Below the pieces are notes generated by a model that did no database searches, was not told the DNA's origin, and saw only the letters and a list, made by a program, of their open reading frames with translations. Of a stretch of 64,000 nt of DNA, positions 22,779-33,189 are shown one piece after another (within the stretch, counting starts at the first letter, position 1; each line of letters begins with the position of its first letter). The stretch covers positions 508,077,225 to 508,141,224 of the forward strand of contig NC_058518.1 in assembly GCF_904849725.1 (NCBI RefSeq). The letters are read 5' to 3'. The translations under genes and the position numbers were made by a program. Source of the stretch: Hordeum vulgare subsp. vulgare (lineage: Eukaryota > Streptophyta > Magnoliopsida > Poales > Poaceae).

Positions 22779-24085
22779 ATGGCGAGATCAGTGGCTGATG
22801 CGAGGAAACACTAATTCATTGCTTTCGAGTAGAGGTCGGTGTCATTTGGAATGGGTGTGTGAACTACTTGATCACAATGGTAATTGGGATATGCAGAGGC
22901 TACAACAGTTCTTTTTGCCCGTTGACGTTGCACAAATTTGCAAGATAAGACCTTTGCCCCGGTTAGGGGAAGACTTTCTTTCATGGGCGCCAGAACGGAG
23001 TGGAAACTTCTCGGTTAAAAGTGCTTACTGGCTTGCTGCAAATGAAATGCTTGGAACATCTATTACTTCATTGAGTTCTGCCTAAGATAGTAGCAGGGAC
23101 GTGTGGAAGCTTATTTGGTCTTGTCCGGCTCCGCCAAAGGTTATGTCGTTTGCCTGACGAGAAGCGACGAATTCCCTAGCGACATGGAAGAACAAGAAGC
23201 GGAGAACTTTAGAGGAACGAGACACTTGCCCTATCTGTGGTAGATAAGTGGAAGACTCGTTTCATGTCTTGTGTGCATGTGATAAGGCACATCAGTTGTG
23301 GAAAGCGATGGCGCGGGTCTGGGAGCTGCCTAGACTTACTGATATAAAACGGCATGACGACTGGTTTATCCATGTGGTGTGTGAAGCCGATGAACAGCAG
23401 CGTGTCCGGTTACTTATGATCCTATGGAGGATTTGGCATGTGAGAAATGAAGTTGTGCATTCAAAGCCGGCTCCTCCAGTTGATGCATCAGTTCGGTTCC
23501 TTGCGAGCTATTATGATGCCTTCGCAATCTTGAGAGCTGATCGAGACGCTGATTACGTCAAAGGCAAGATGGTTCCTGCCCATTGCTTTCCATTACTGAG
23601 AGATGTCGGTGTTGTACCGATAGACAGCTGTAGCCTTTGGATTCCCCCAAGCGATGGAAGATTGAAGTTAAACCAGTGATGGATCTGTATTAAAAGAGAG
23701 TGCTGGAAGTGGCATGGTCTTGCGGGATCATGACGACAACATTATCTTCAACGCTTGCAGATTTCTTTATGATTGCAACGGCGTGCTTGAGTCTGAGATC
23801 GTGGCTATCCGGGAGGGTCTCAGGTTGGCGCTGCAATGGAGCTCTCTGCCTATAGATGTTGAGTCTGATTGTCTTGAGGCTATTGCAATGGTAAAGGACG
23901 CGGGGCGCAACTTATCAAGATATGCTTTTCTGATTGGAGAGATTAAGCAAAGTATGGGGAACGTGTCTCTTCTATTACTCATATGTGTCGTTCATGCATT
24001 GTGTTAGTCATGCTATGGCTAGTTTTGGTAGAAGGCAGGGCCGAACCATGGTTTGGCTCGGCTCGGCTCGAGTTGAAGTCTTATG
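22779..24085 (+). pseudogene. LINE ORF2 3' part: zf-RVT and RNase H, decayed
   Basis: This continues the ORF2 cut at 12285. Removing the Copia insert with one copy of AGAAT rejoins the reading just before the IWRDQWL-like motif. A reverse-transcriptase zinc-binding region follows (CPICGR near 23229, then FHVLCAC), then a non-LTR RNase H domain at about 23660-24000 (GMVLRD, VLESEIVAIREGL, SDCLEAI). Stops near 23084, 23156 and 23247 and a break near 23680 make it non-functional. The 3' end is near 24085-24170; no clear poly(A) tail is left. Confidence 0.85.
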
Positions 24086-24173
24086 TATTGCCTCACGTTG
24101 TAGTCACTAATGATTGAGTAATGTAAGACTTATTTCGCAAATACATGTAATCGCGAATTAGTGTTAACACCCC

Positions 24174-24381
24174 AACTGAAACTGTTTACAATATATTTGA
24201 CATATAAAAATATTTCTCGCCTCATTAAATGTCCACAGGAATGTTGTGATATGTTTGGCTAGTCAGACAAACTTTTAACTGAAACTGTTTACAATATATT
24301 TGACATATAAAATATATTTCTTGCCTCATTAAATGTCCACGGGAATGTTGTGATCTGTTTGGTTAATCGGACAAACTTTTA
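24174..24381. repeat. 103-bp tandem duplication
   Basis: Two adjacent copies start AACTGAAACTGTTTACAATA at 24174 and 24277 and end ...GACAAACTTTTA. They differ at a handful of positions. The sequence is AT-rich, does not code, and lies just after the LINE 3' end. Confidence 0.9.
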
Positions 24382-24447
24382 GCTATTTGCATCCGTGACC
24401 CTATTGAGCTTGTTTGAGGGTATGCAGGCTTTAGGCCATCTTTTGTA

Positions 24448-24604
24448 CTTCCTTCGTTTTTAAATATAAGTCTTTTAAAAGATTCCACCACAGATTATAT
24501 ATGAATGTATTAGACGTATTTTAAAGTGTGAATTTATTTATTTTAATTTGTATGTAGTCCATAGTAAAATATCTTAAAAGCCTTATATTTAGAGACGGAG
24601 GAAG
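24448..24604. mobile_element. Stowaway MITE (Mariner-type)
   Basis: The ends CTTCCTTCGTTTTTAAATAT and, in reverse, CTTCCTCCGTCTCTAAATAT form terminal inverted repeats matching the classic grass Stowaway CTCCCTCCGT motif. The 157-bp element is flanked by TA on both sides (24446-24447 and 24605-24606). Confidence 0.92.
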
Positions 24605-24734
24605 TATATTGCTTGGCACCCTAAATTGCATCAGTGAGCACTTTCATGCCAACCATTGGTTGACTGCAATGTGCTTTACGGGTTTGCACATGCAAATCAC
24701 CATTGTTTGGCTATGCGCAAATGTGTTAATATGC

Positions 24735-25190
24735 TTTACTGGTTGGAATGGTGATTCTAAATGTGTTTTTGTGGTGCTGGTGCAACTATTACTATTTGTT
24801 TTTGTGCTTGCTTTGTAGCCAAATTTCTATGGAGTGTTTTGCAATGTACATTTGGTTAAATTATGCTCACGTGGATGTTAAGAACAATTTCATTCCATGG
24901 CTCTCTCCTTTTGACCATATTAAGAAAAGGAATATTTGTGTGGGTATTTTTGCATTGATGTGATCTATTTGAACTTGCAGGAATGACATTTGCTTTGATC
25001 GTAAGACAACTATTGATCCTTTTGGGATTATGTATAAAACTTGCTACTTTATCGATGTCGGCCTATTTTACAAGCAAACAATGGAAGTCAACGTTGGGGC
25101 GATTTCTAGAACGGGTAGCAAGTGATTTCTACAATGCATCAAGAGAATTGAATCCTAGATTACTGAGACTAACTGGTGGTTGATGATTAC
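24735..25190 (+). pseudogene. LINE fragment: zf-RVT C-terminal part
   Basis: The reading NGDSKCVFCGA near 24746 is followed by AKFLWS near 24825 and SIWTCRNDICFDRK near 24965-25005. These are the usual motifs at the end of the reverse-transcriptase zinc-binding region of plant LINEs. Stops and frame changes are present. A second copy of the first part lies at 25570-26125. Confidence 0.6.
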
Positions 25191-25299
25191 ATACTTAGTG
25201 AAGCTGATGTTGCTCTTCTTGTTGCTTCCTTTTATAGATTAGTTTTGTTCTTACTCAGTTTCTGCTTATAAGCACTTTGTATTTTGGCTTCGGTTTCCT

Positions 25300-25430
25300 G
25301 CTTGAACCTGCTTGTGCTACCGTGGCACTATAATTCGGCAGGAATGATGCCGATACAAAGGTGTTAGATGGGCGAAACATTTACACATGGACACAAAAAT
25401 GCCCTCTGAGGTTTGTGAGTTTGTAAAATA
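25300..25430. repeat. dispersed repeat, copy 1 (copy 2 at 29823-29950)
   Basis: The segment from GAACCTGCTTGTGCT through ATTCGGCAGGAA, GAAACATTTACACATG and CCCTCTGAGG recurs with substitutions at 29823-29950. The two copies bracket the broken hypothetical gene and its solo LTR. Family unknown. Confidence 0.7.
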
Positions 25431-25569
25431 TCCACCTTGGTGCTTCTCGGCCTGACGTGTTTCATCATTAAATCGTCATGGAGGTCCTCGACCCAGCCCA
25501 CCTAGTCGGGAGATGACATGGAGCATCCCCTAGTCGAGGACATCATCACCTAGCAAGGGGACCTTTTCT

Positions 25570-26125
25570 GTTAAAAATCTCTTCTTCAGTTATGTGAAAA
25601 AAGTAGGGAATTGGGAGATTGTTAGATTTTGGGATGGTGGGTGGATGATAAACCACTCAAACAAAATTTACCTAGATTATATGATATATGATTTATTAAG
25701 AATATTAGACTCGGTGCTGTGTTGAACAAAAGCGGGAACAATTTAAGTTCAGCAGAACTTTATGGGGTGATACACTAACACAATGGAACGAGATACAAGG
25801 TTGTGCTCACATTAAATTGAAAGATGAAAAAGACACTTTAATGTGGTCCTGGCTACTAATGCAAAATATTTTGTGAAATCATATTATAACCAACTCATGA
25901 TTAATGGGTTGAATTTTCCTTTCAAATTTCTTTGGAGAATTAAAATTCCTCCGAAGATCATTTTTTTTGTATGGCTTGGTGTTAGAAACGGTGTGTTTAC
26001 TAAAGATAATTTGCATAAAATGGGTTAGAATGGTGATTCTAAATATGTTTTTGTGGTGCTGATGAATCTATTGATCATTTGTTTTTGCACTGTTGAGTAG
26101 CCGAATTTTTATGGAGTTTCTTCAA
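25570..26125 (+). pseudogene. LINE fragment: zf-RVT N-terminal part
   Basis: The readings IVRFWDGGW near 25625, FPFKFLWRIKIPPKIIFFVW near 25915-25975, and GDSKYVF..ESIDHLFLHC near 26034-26095 are typical of plant LINE ORF2 downstream of the RT. The motif order belongs before that of the 24735-25190 piece and overlaps it at the AATGGTGATTCTAAAT segment (24746 and 26030). The two are therefore separate copies, not one element. Confidence 0.65.
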
Positions 26126-26542
26126 AAATTCAGAAAAAAACTATTCTTAGAATTATAAAAATGCACCAACCTTACAAATCAAACAAGTAATGCAGAGGAA
26201 AAAAATCACCGGATTCTAATTCTCATAAAGTCATTGTAACCAAACATACAAACCCTTAAAGCATCTCGAGCTGTTCGGCCCCCAGGGGCGTGAAATAGCA
26301 CCGCCTGGGGGCATGCCGGGGAAATAAAATCGGCCGGGGGAGGGGGGGGGCTCAGGTTCTCAGTCGGGTCCCCAAAGGTCGCCCCAACTGTTTTAAAAAA
26401 AACTCGACCCAAATTCGGCCAAAACCGACTCAAATTCGAAGAAAGTTCATAGTTTTTCATTGAAATTTATACATAAGTGAAATAAAAACATAATTAAACT
26501 ACGTAGCCGCCGCCCTTCGCTGCCGCTCGATGTCACCGCCTT

Positions 26543-27530
26543 CTACATATCGAGAAGCTTCTAGAAATTGGTGTAGTCACCATCGTCGTTGTCCTACGCT
26601 CTGTCGCAGTCCTTGCTGCACCCCTGCCCTGTGTCGCTGTGGCGAACATTGTTGGAAGGCACTGACGCCTCCTTGTCGCTGTCATCGAGGATGACGAGGG
26701 TGCCCTCCTTGCGGCCGCGGCGCCGGGCGGCGATCTCCTCAAGGGCGCGACGCTGGCGCTCCGTCTCCTCCCGGAGGTAGTCATCTCACGCCCATTTAAG
26801 GGCGGTCTCGTCATCGGCGGCCATGTTCAGGTGCTCCTGCTTGACGGGGAGGAGTCCCGGCTCTGTATTCGGCTTGACGAGGCGGGAGGAGGCGTCGGGC
26901 CCGTTGATGATGATGCCGTTGCTGCGCGTGCGCCGCCCTAGCAGTGTCTCTCGCAGCTCCGGCTTGACAGGGAGGAGCGTCGGTGACCCAGAGGAGCGGG
27001 AGCCGAACGAGGAGGATGACGCCGCCTCCATCCGCCTCGGCGTTCAGGAGTTGCTGCAACATCGGGAAAAGGCGGGTGGCGGTGGGTACTCGTACCACGA
27101 CGATTTTCCGCTCTCGATGTGCTCGAGGGCAACCTTCAATGAGCGGTCGGGGACGCCCCACCATTCGGCGCCCCTCGGAGTTGTGGTGGCCGCGTGGTTC
27201 GACCCCGTTGGTGGCGGCGAGCTGGTCGGCGTGCCGGCGTTCGAAGTACGCCGTCCACAGCGTGTTGTTATCGGGGGCGTACCTCGGCAGGTTGCGCAAG
27301 CTCTCCGGCAGCGACGACCGGATGCGCGCGATCTCCGCCCGCCGGTCAGGTCTAGAGGGCGGCGGTGGCACCGGGACTCCGTCGGCGCTCAACCTCCATG
27401 ATCCCCGCACCCGCATGTCTGGTGGCGCCGGGTAGTCCGCCTCGTAGAGAAGGCGGGCCTCGTCCTCATGAAGGTGACGGTGGCCGAAGCCATTGGCTGC
27501 GGCTCCGTTGTCGGGGAAGCGTTCGATCAT
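26543..27530 (-). pseudogene. hypothetical protein gene, Triticeae-expanded family, broken
   Basis: The start MIERFPDNGA at 27530 is followed by DEARLLYEADYPAPPDMRV, a conserved PESLRNLPRY region and a Trp-containing YFERRHADQLAATNG segment. It resembles uncharacterised proteins I recall as multicopy in wheat and relatives; no function is known to me. The frame shifts between about 27160 and 27030. It then continues as SSSFGSRSSGSPTLLP, a basic LGRRTRSNG patch and DETALKWA, where TGA (near 26786-26788) replaces an Arg codon. Afterwards a Glu/Arg-rich helix, an acidic ILDDSDKEA motif and a C-terminal GDYTNF piece with a further TAG can be read before the stop at 26543. The promoter and start codon have been separated by the LTR at 27638-29388. 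Confidence 0.65.
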
Positions 27531-27637
27531 TTTTGGGAAGAAAGAGGGAGAGGAGGCACCGTTGACGAAGAAGGAGAGGAGAGGGCGTCGAGGACGAGAT
27601 TTTGGCGAGAGGGTTGTGTGGCCACCGATGGGGAGAG

Positions 27638-29388
27638 TGTTGGAAATATGCCCTAGAGGCAATAATAAAATGGTTATTATCATATTTCCTTGTTCATGAT
27701 AATCGTCTATTGTTCATGCTATAATTGTATTAACAGGAAACAGTAATACATGTGTGAATAAATAGATCACAATGTGTCCCTAGCAAGCCTCTAGTTGGCT
27801 AGCTCGTTAGTCAATAGATGATCATGGTTTCCTGATCATGGGCATTAGATGTCATTGATAACGGGATCACATCATTGGGAGAATGATGTGATGGACAAGA
27901 CCCAATCCTAAGCATAGCACTAGATCGTATTGTTCGTATGCTAAAGCTTTTCTAATGTCAAGTATCTTTTCCTTCGACCGTGAGATTGTGCAACTCCCGG
28001 ATACCGTAGGATTGCTTTGGGTGTATCAAACGTCACAACGTAACTGGGTGAATACAAAGGTGCACTACGGGTATCTCTGAAAGTGTCTGTTGGGTTGGTA
28101 CGAATCAAGATCGGAATTTGTCACTCCGTGTGACGGAGAGGTATCTCTGGGCCCACTCGGTAGAACATCATCATGAGCTCAATGTGACTAAGGAGTTAGT
28201 CACACGATGACGTGCTACGGAACGAGTAAAGAGACTTACCGGTAACGAGATTGAACAAGGTATTGGTATACCGACGATCGAATCTCGGGCAAGTTCTATA
28301 CCGACAGAAAAAGGGAATCGTATACATGATTGATTGAATCCTTGACATCGTGGTTCATCCGATGAGATCATCGTGGAGCAAGTGGGAGCCACCATGGGTA
28401 TCCAGACCCCGCTGATGGTTATTGGCCGGAGAGGCGTCTCGGTCATGTCTGCCTGTCTCCCGAACCCGTAGGGTCTACACACTTAAGGTTCGGTGACGCT
28501 AGGGTTATAGGGAATTGTTATACGAGGTTACCGAAAGTTGTTCGGAGTCCCGGATGAGATCCCGGATGCCACGAGGAGCTCCGGAATGGTCCGGAGGTAA
28601 AGATTGATATACAGGACGGATGATTTCGGATACCGGAAGTGTTTCGGGCATCACCGGTAACGTACCGGGACCACCGGAGGTGGCCCCGGGGGACCACCGA
28701 AGGGGGGCAACGACCCCGGGAGGTAAGATGGGCCAAGTGGGGGTGGGAACCAGCCCCTAGGTGGGCTGGTGCGCCTCCCCACTCAGCCCAATGCGCAGGG
28801 GAGAGAAAAGGGGGGGGGACCCTAAGCCAGGTGGGCCTAAGGCCCACCAGGTGGTGCGCCACCCCCTCCTCCCCCCTCTGGCCGCCGCACCTCCCATCTG
28901 GGGGGGCTGCCGCACCACCTAGGGTGGGAACCCTAGGGGTGGCACCCCTCTCCCCTTCCCCTATATATATCGGGCACTTTTGGCCATTGAGAGAGAGGCT
29001 TTTCCCTCTCCCTCGACGCAGCCGTGCCCTTCTTCCTCCTCCTCTCTCCCGGTGCTTGGCGAAGCCCTGCCGGGAGACCTCGTCTCTCCATCGACACCAC
29101 GCCATCGTGCTGCTGGAGTTCTTCCCCAACCTCTCCCTCCTCCTTGCTGGATCAAGGTGCGGGAGACGTCACCGGGCTGCACGTGTGTTGAACGCGGAGG
29201 TGTCGTAGTTCGGCACTAGATCGGAATCGCTGCGAGTACGACTCCATCAACCGCGTTCTAGCAACGCTTCCGCTTAGCGATCTTCAAAGGTATGAAGATG
29301 CTCTTACCCCTCTCTCGTTGCTGGTCTCTCCATAGGAAGATCTGAATGTGCGTAGGAAAATTTTGAATTTATGCTACGTTACCCAACA
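27638..29388 (+). mobile_element. solo LTR, BARE/WIS/Angela-type
   Basis: The 1751-bp LTR begins TGTTGGAAATATGCCCTAGA and ends TACCCAACA, with the 5-bp duplication GAGAG on both sides (27633-27637 and 29389-29393). It has no internal domain, so it is a recombination product. A TATATATA element lies near 28963-28970. It is inserted in the leader of the hypothetical gene to its left. Confidence 0.93.
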
Positions 29389-29398
29389 GAGAGGACAC

Positions 29399-29407
29399 CT
29401 TATATAG
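29399..29407 (-). promoter_or_regulatory. TATA box of the broken hypothetical gene
   Basis: The minus strand reads GCTATATAAGG just outside the solo LTR. With the LTR and one GAGAG removed, it would lie about 120 nt from the start codon at 27530, a normal distance for a TATA box plus leader. Confidence 0.55.
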
Positions 29408-29822
29408 CTACGGGTGGGCGAGCACGCAGAGCGGCGCCATGTGAACGTGTGACAGGAACGGACGGAACGTGCGTCGCCGGGACGCGCGTCGCTGCACCTT
29501 CATTGCGCCGTCCGTGAATCTATGAAAGGCTGACCGACAGTGCAGCCTTCGCATTTATTTGTGTGGGAAACGAGGCAATGGGACGACGACCGCGCGTGTT
29601 AGTTGCTGACTCGGGAGATCCAGAGTTTTTTCGCGTCAAAAATGTTTTCACCGGCGCCCCCGGACGAACCTAGCACGCTGAGTTCGGCTTAATTTCGGTC
29701 CTAATCGACGAAAAACGGACTTGTGAAAATGCGACTGAACCCTTTTTTTTCTCCCGACGATGAACTCTTTTTTGGCCGGAAGAGCCTATTGGGGTGCGGC
29801 TAGACATATGCTTTTATCTTAT

Positions 29823-29950
29823 GCTCGAACCTGCTTGTGCTGCCGCGGCGTTACGATTCGGCAGGAAAGATGATGATTCAGAGCTGTCAGATTGGTGAAA
29901 CATTTACACATGACCAGAAAAATGCGCTCTGAGGGTTGTTAGTTTGGTAC
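29823..29950. repeat. dispersed repeat, copy 2
   Basis: Counterpart of 25300-25430, in the same orientation, with the same blocks GAACCTGCTTGTGCT, ATTCGGCAGGAA and GAAACATTTACACATG. Confidence 0.7.
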
Positions 29951-30054
29951 TTAATTTGTACACGTTCATCATAAAAAGGGGAATACCTAATTATTCATTT
30001 TCATTATTAGCATTGGAGAGTACTTATAGCGTCGGAAAAAAGCTGAGAAAGCCA

Positions 30055-30235
30055 AGAATGTGCCGTACATGTACCAAAATACTTGTAAGGACCATCGCAA
30101 AACTTCATCCGGCGTGCAAGCTACGATAAGGGTTGTGTGGGAGCATGAGGTGCATGTGGTGGGAGAGACCGATCACGGAAGGATTTACCCATGCGCGCGT
30201 ACGTATCCTCTCCTCTGTTCATCGTCTACATCTCT
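30055..30235. repeat. direct repeat, copy 1 (copy 2 at 32036-32210)
   Basis: The block AAAATACTTGTAAGGACCAT through CTTCATCCGGCGT, GAGGTGCATGT and CATGCGCGCGTACGTATCCT, then TTCATCGTCTA, is repeated in the same orientation at 32036-32210. The second copy has an extra 18-bp piece near 32060. The copies flank 1.8 kb of GC-rich sequence. Confidence 0.85.
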
Positions 30236-31695
30236 AAGGACAACTCCAACGGATCGATCCAAATTAACAGTGATTTCATCCGTTTAGGTCGGCCACGCGG
30301 ACATAAACGTCCGCTTCCACAAATGGGTCGGCTCGCGCGTCCAACGCTGATCGGACCCATTTTTTGCCGGCGAGAAAAAAAAGGCGGAGCACAATAGATA
30401 CCTGCAACCTCGGTAGCCACCAAGTGCCCGCTCCCTAGGGTTCGTCCCACCCTCCCCCAGTCGTCGGCGCCGCTGTTGGCCTTCCTAGGGCCCCCGCCGC
30501 CGCCGGTCGTCCCCGCCCCCTCCCCATATCCCCCTCCCAGATCCGCCCCATGCCGTCTCCCCGGGAGGTGGCCGGGGCGGCGTGAGCCCCTCCCCTCTTC
30601 GGCCTCCCTCCATCCCGTTCCCTCCCTGCCGCCGCCGATGGTCGCCCCTGACTCTTGACCGGGTGGTGTTGGTGGCGGCGGGAGTGCCTGTCCCCTCGCG
30701 GGCGGCTCCCTGCCCGGGGCATGGGGGCGGCGGTGGTGCTCCTCGGCTCGGAGACGGTCCGGCGACCCGGCAGCAGTGGCCGGCGGCGCATGAGGTGGTG
30801 GTGTTGCCCTTTGGCGATGAGATGGCGTGGTGACGCAGGTTGGCCGGCGACGCGCCCCCGGCCCAGATCGGGGCCCTGTGGGCCCTATCTGTGTCCTAGA
30901 GGGCCGGCTCCCGGCGTGGCTTCATCGTCGTCTATGTGGTCAGGAGGAGGAGCAGCTCGGACGGGGGGCGACGACGCCGATGGCGCGCCTGCTGCAGTGC
31001 GATGGTGGGAGCTTTACGGGCGTGGAGGGCCTGGCCGGGCCTGTGGGCCCACGGGCCTGGTATGCTCCTGCTATTGTGCCCGTCGGCTACCGTCGTCGAC
31101 GGTGGAGGTTGTACCCTCCCGCGTGCCGACGGTGCTGTGGTCCCTAGTCCCGGCTCCTATTCCCCGTTGTGCATGCCTCACTTCATGATGCCGTGGTGAG
31201 ACGGTGTGGAGGCTTCATCACCGCGGTGGCGCAAGATGGTGGGCGGTTTGGTGGCAGGCTCTGGAGCATCCGAGGTGAAGGTTGGGATCGGGGGAAACCC
31301 CTGTCGGCCTGGCCGACACCGACGCGGCGATGCCGGCAGGTGCCGCCGGACCTTCCTGGAGGGCGTCGGGAGCGACCCTTCCTCTTGCCTCGTCACGTAC
31401 CGGGGAAAACCCTTGGCAGCAGCGTCGTCATCGTCGCGGTCCTTCTTGGAGGTGTTGATTGGTACCGATGCTTCGGAGCCTTGGAGCTTGGTGGGAGATC
31501 TTCGGTGGGCGCAGTGGTCGTGAAGCGTCTTCGTTTCCATCGATCCGCCGTTGTCGGCATTTTTCTCTTGTCGTTTCTCTTTCGTTTCTTTTGGGTGTGA
31601 TCGTGCTGCTTCCGCCCCAGCACCTACTTGATTGTAATCTGGATGATGTATGATGTACTTTATCTATAAAGTGGGGCAAAAACTTGTTTCGAAAG
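30236..31695 (+). other. GC-rich unidentified insert, possible non-autonomous retroposon
   Basis: A GC-rich block begins after an AT-rich join near 30290 and ends TTTATCTATAAAGTGGGGCAAAAACTTGTTTCGAAAGAAAAAA, an A-rich tail near 31650-31700. Long frames are open on both strands, but the translations are Pro/Arg/Gly-rich with no family I recognise. The A-rich end and position between direct repeats suggest a retroposed sequence, but I could not define its target duplication. No gene function is assigned. Confidence 0.3.
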
Positions 31696-31818
31696 AAAAA
31701 AGAGAGGCATAATACATAATTAAACATTAAAGCCGGCCACGAGGGCCGACGATAGTCCATGCATCGCTCGCATTACACTAAATAAAAATAAAAACACTAG
31801 AACTGCATGCATGCAGCC

Positions 31819-32035
31819 CTAGGCGTCCTCGTCGTCGTCGTCGTCGGGACCGATGAGGTCGACCATGGTAGGCGGAGGGCCGGCCCAGGGAAACGCCATG
31901 TTTCATAGCGCTGCGGCCTGCTTCTCCGTCGAGTGTGGAGGTGGCGGTGGCAGCGCAGCAGCACGGAGGCGTTCCTCCTCCTCCGCCTTCGGGCGTTGGT
32001 CCTCCCTACCTTAGCCGCGGGCCTTCTTCGCGCTC
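31819..32035 (-). pseudogene. C-terminal fragment of a hypothetical protein, acidic tail
   Basis: The minus strand reads a Pro-rich stretch then PPPTMVDLIGPDDDDDEDA and TAG at 31821-31819. This type of C-terminus is familiar from uncharacterised multicopy Triticeae proteins. Only the tail is present; upstream the direct repeat at 32036 takes over. Fragment, function unknown. Confidence 0.35.
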
Positions 32036-32210
32036 CTCAAAATACTTGTAAGGACCATCGCAAAAGGAGAAACACTTGTAGAGAAACTTCATCCGGCGTC
32101 CAAGCTACGGCAAGGGCTGTGTGGGAGCACGAGGTGCATGTCGTGGGAGAAGGATTTACACATGCGCGCGTACGTATCCTCTCCCCTGTTCATCGTCTAT
32201 AGCTCTAAGC
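32036..32210. repeat. direct repeat, copy 2
   Basis: Counterpart of 30055-30235. It retains AAAATACTTGTAAGGACCAT and CATGCGCGCGTACGTATCCT, with small internal indels. Confidence 0.85.
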
Positions 32211-32400
32211 GATGGTACACCTGTGACTGAGTAATAGTAATAACCAAATACTCGTAACAGAGAATTACCGCCGTAGTTTCGACCGTGAAGTTGTGTTGGG
32301 TGCCTGTGCCTGTGGCAGTCAGTGATCTGACGACTCCAGCGCTAGCCGTGGAGCTACTGCCAGGTCGCGCCCGTACGAGCCGGAGCCGGAGCCGGCAGCC

Positions 32401-32643
32401 ATGCGTGTATCTCGTCATCCACACGTCGTGACTCACCGCACACGCGGCGTTCTCCTCGCCCTGGTCAGGGGCGACGGAAGCTCCGCCCCGCGCTTGTTGG
32501 CTGACGGTGAAACGTTCAACGTGCACGAAGCGCGCTGGTTACCTGTGCCTGTGCCTGTGCCGGTGCCGGTCAACATCACCGTCCGAGTCGCCCCGCACTG
32601 CGTGGAGTTCGACGCTGGGAGGGGGAACAGCAACACACCCTAG
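32401..32643 (+). other. short open frame with CCTGTG microsatellite, unrecognised
   Basis: An 80-codon frame includes a VPVPVPV run encoded by a CCTGTG/CCGGTG hexanucleotide repeat at 32541-32570. A second, smaller run of the same repeat lies near 32302-32315. I recognise no domain. Coding status is doubtful. The stretch 32690-33180 beyond it is AT-rich with nothing I can name. Confidence 0.2.
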
Positions 32644-33189
32644 TCTCCTAGGATGTGTTTGGCCGGAGGATCATTTTGGAGCATCTACAGTTTAATAAAC
32701 TTATAAATCTGGCCCATATCCATTTTGAACCTTATTACAATGTTGCTTCATTTAAATAAAATGGGGCAGGGAGGAGGAAAACCCTTTCATCCAAAAAATA
32801 AAATAAAAAATTAAATCTTATTTTTTCATATGTGCAACCATACTTTTTATATTTTTTCCTCATATGTCCGACCACTTGCATGTAATTGGTGAAGAAGAAG
32901 AAGAGAAAGAAAGAAAAGAATGAATAAAGAAGGAGAAAATATGGCTGAGGGTGGGGGTCGCGTCTTACATGGCGCGCCCGGAAGCCATCATATCATCCAT
33001 ATTTGAGATGGTTATGAGGGGTGTCGGTCAGTCCGGGTGTTTGAGATGAGTATGAGGGGTCTGGCTGGATCGATTTTTTGTGACCGGTCACGGAGCGGGC
33101 TGTGTGGCGTTTGAGGCGGATTTAAGAGGTCCGGCCGCAGATTCTCTTATAGTTGTTTTCTTTGATATATACTATTGAGTAAATGCATT

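Noticed and set aside
30435..31623. Frames of up to 177 codons in the GC-rich block
   Set aside because: Composition-driven, overlapping in all frames, no recognisable domain and an A-rich tail typical of a retroposed non-coding sequence.
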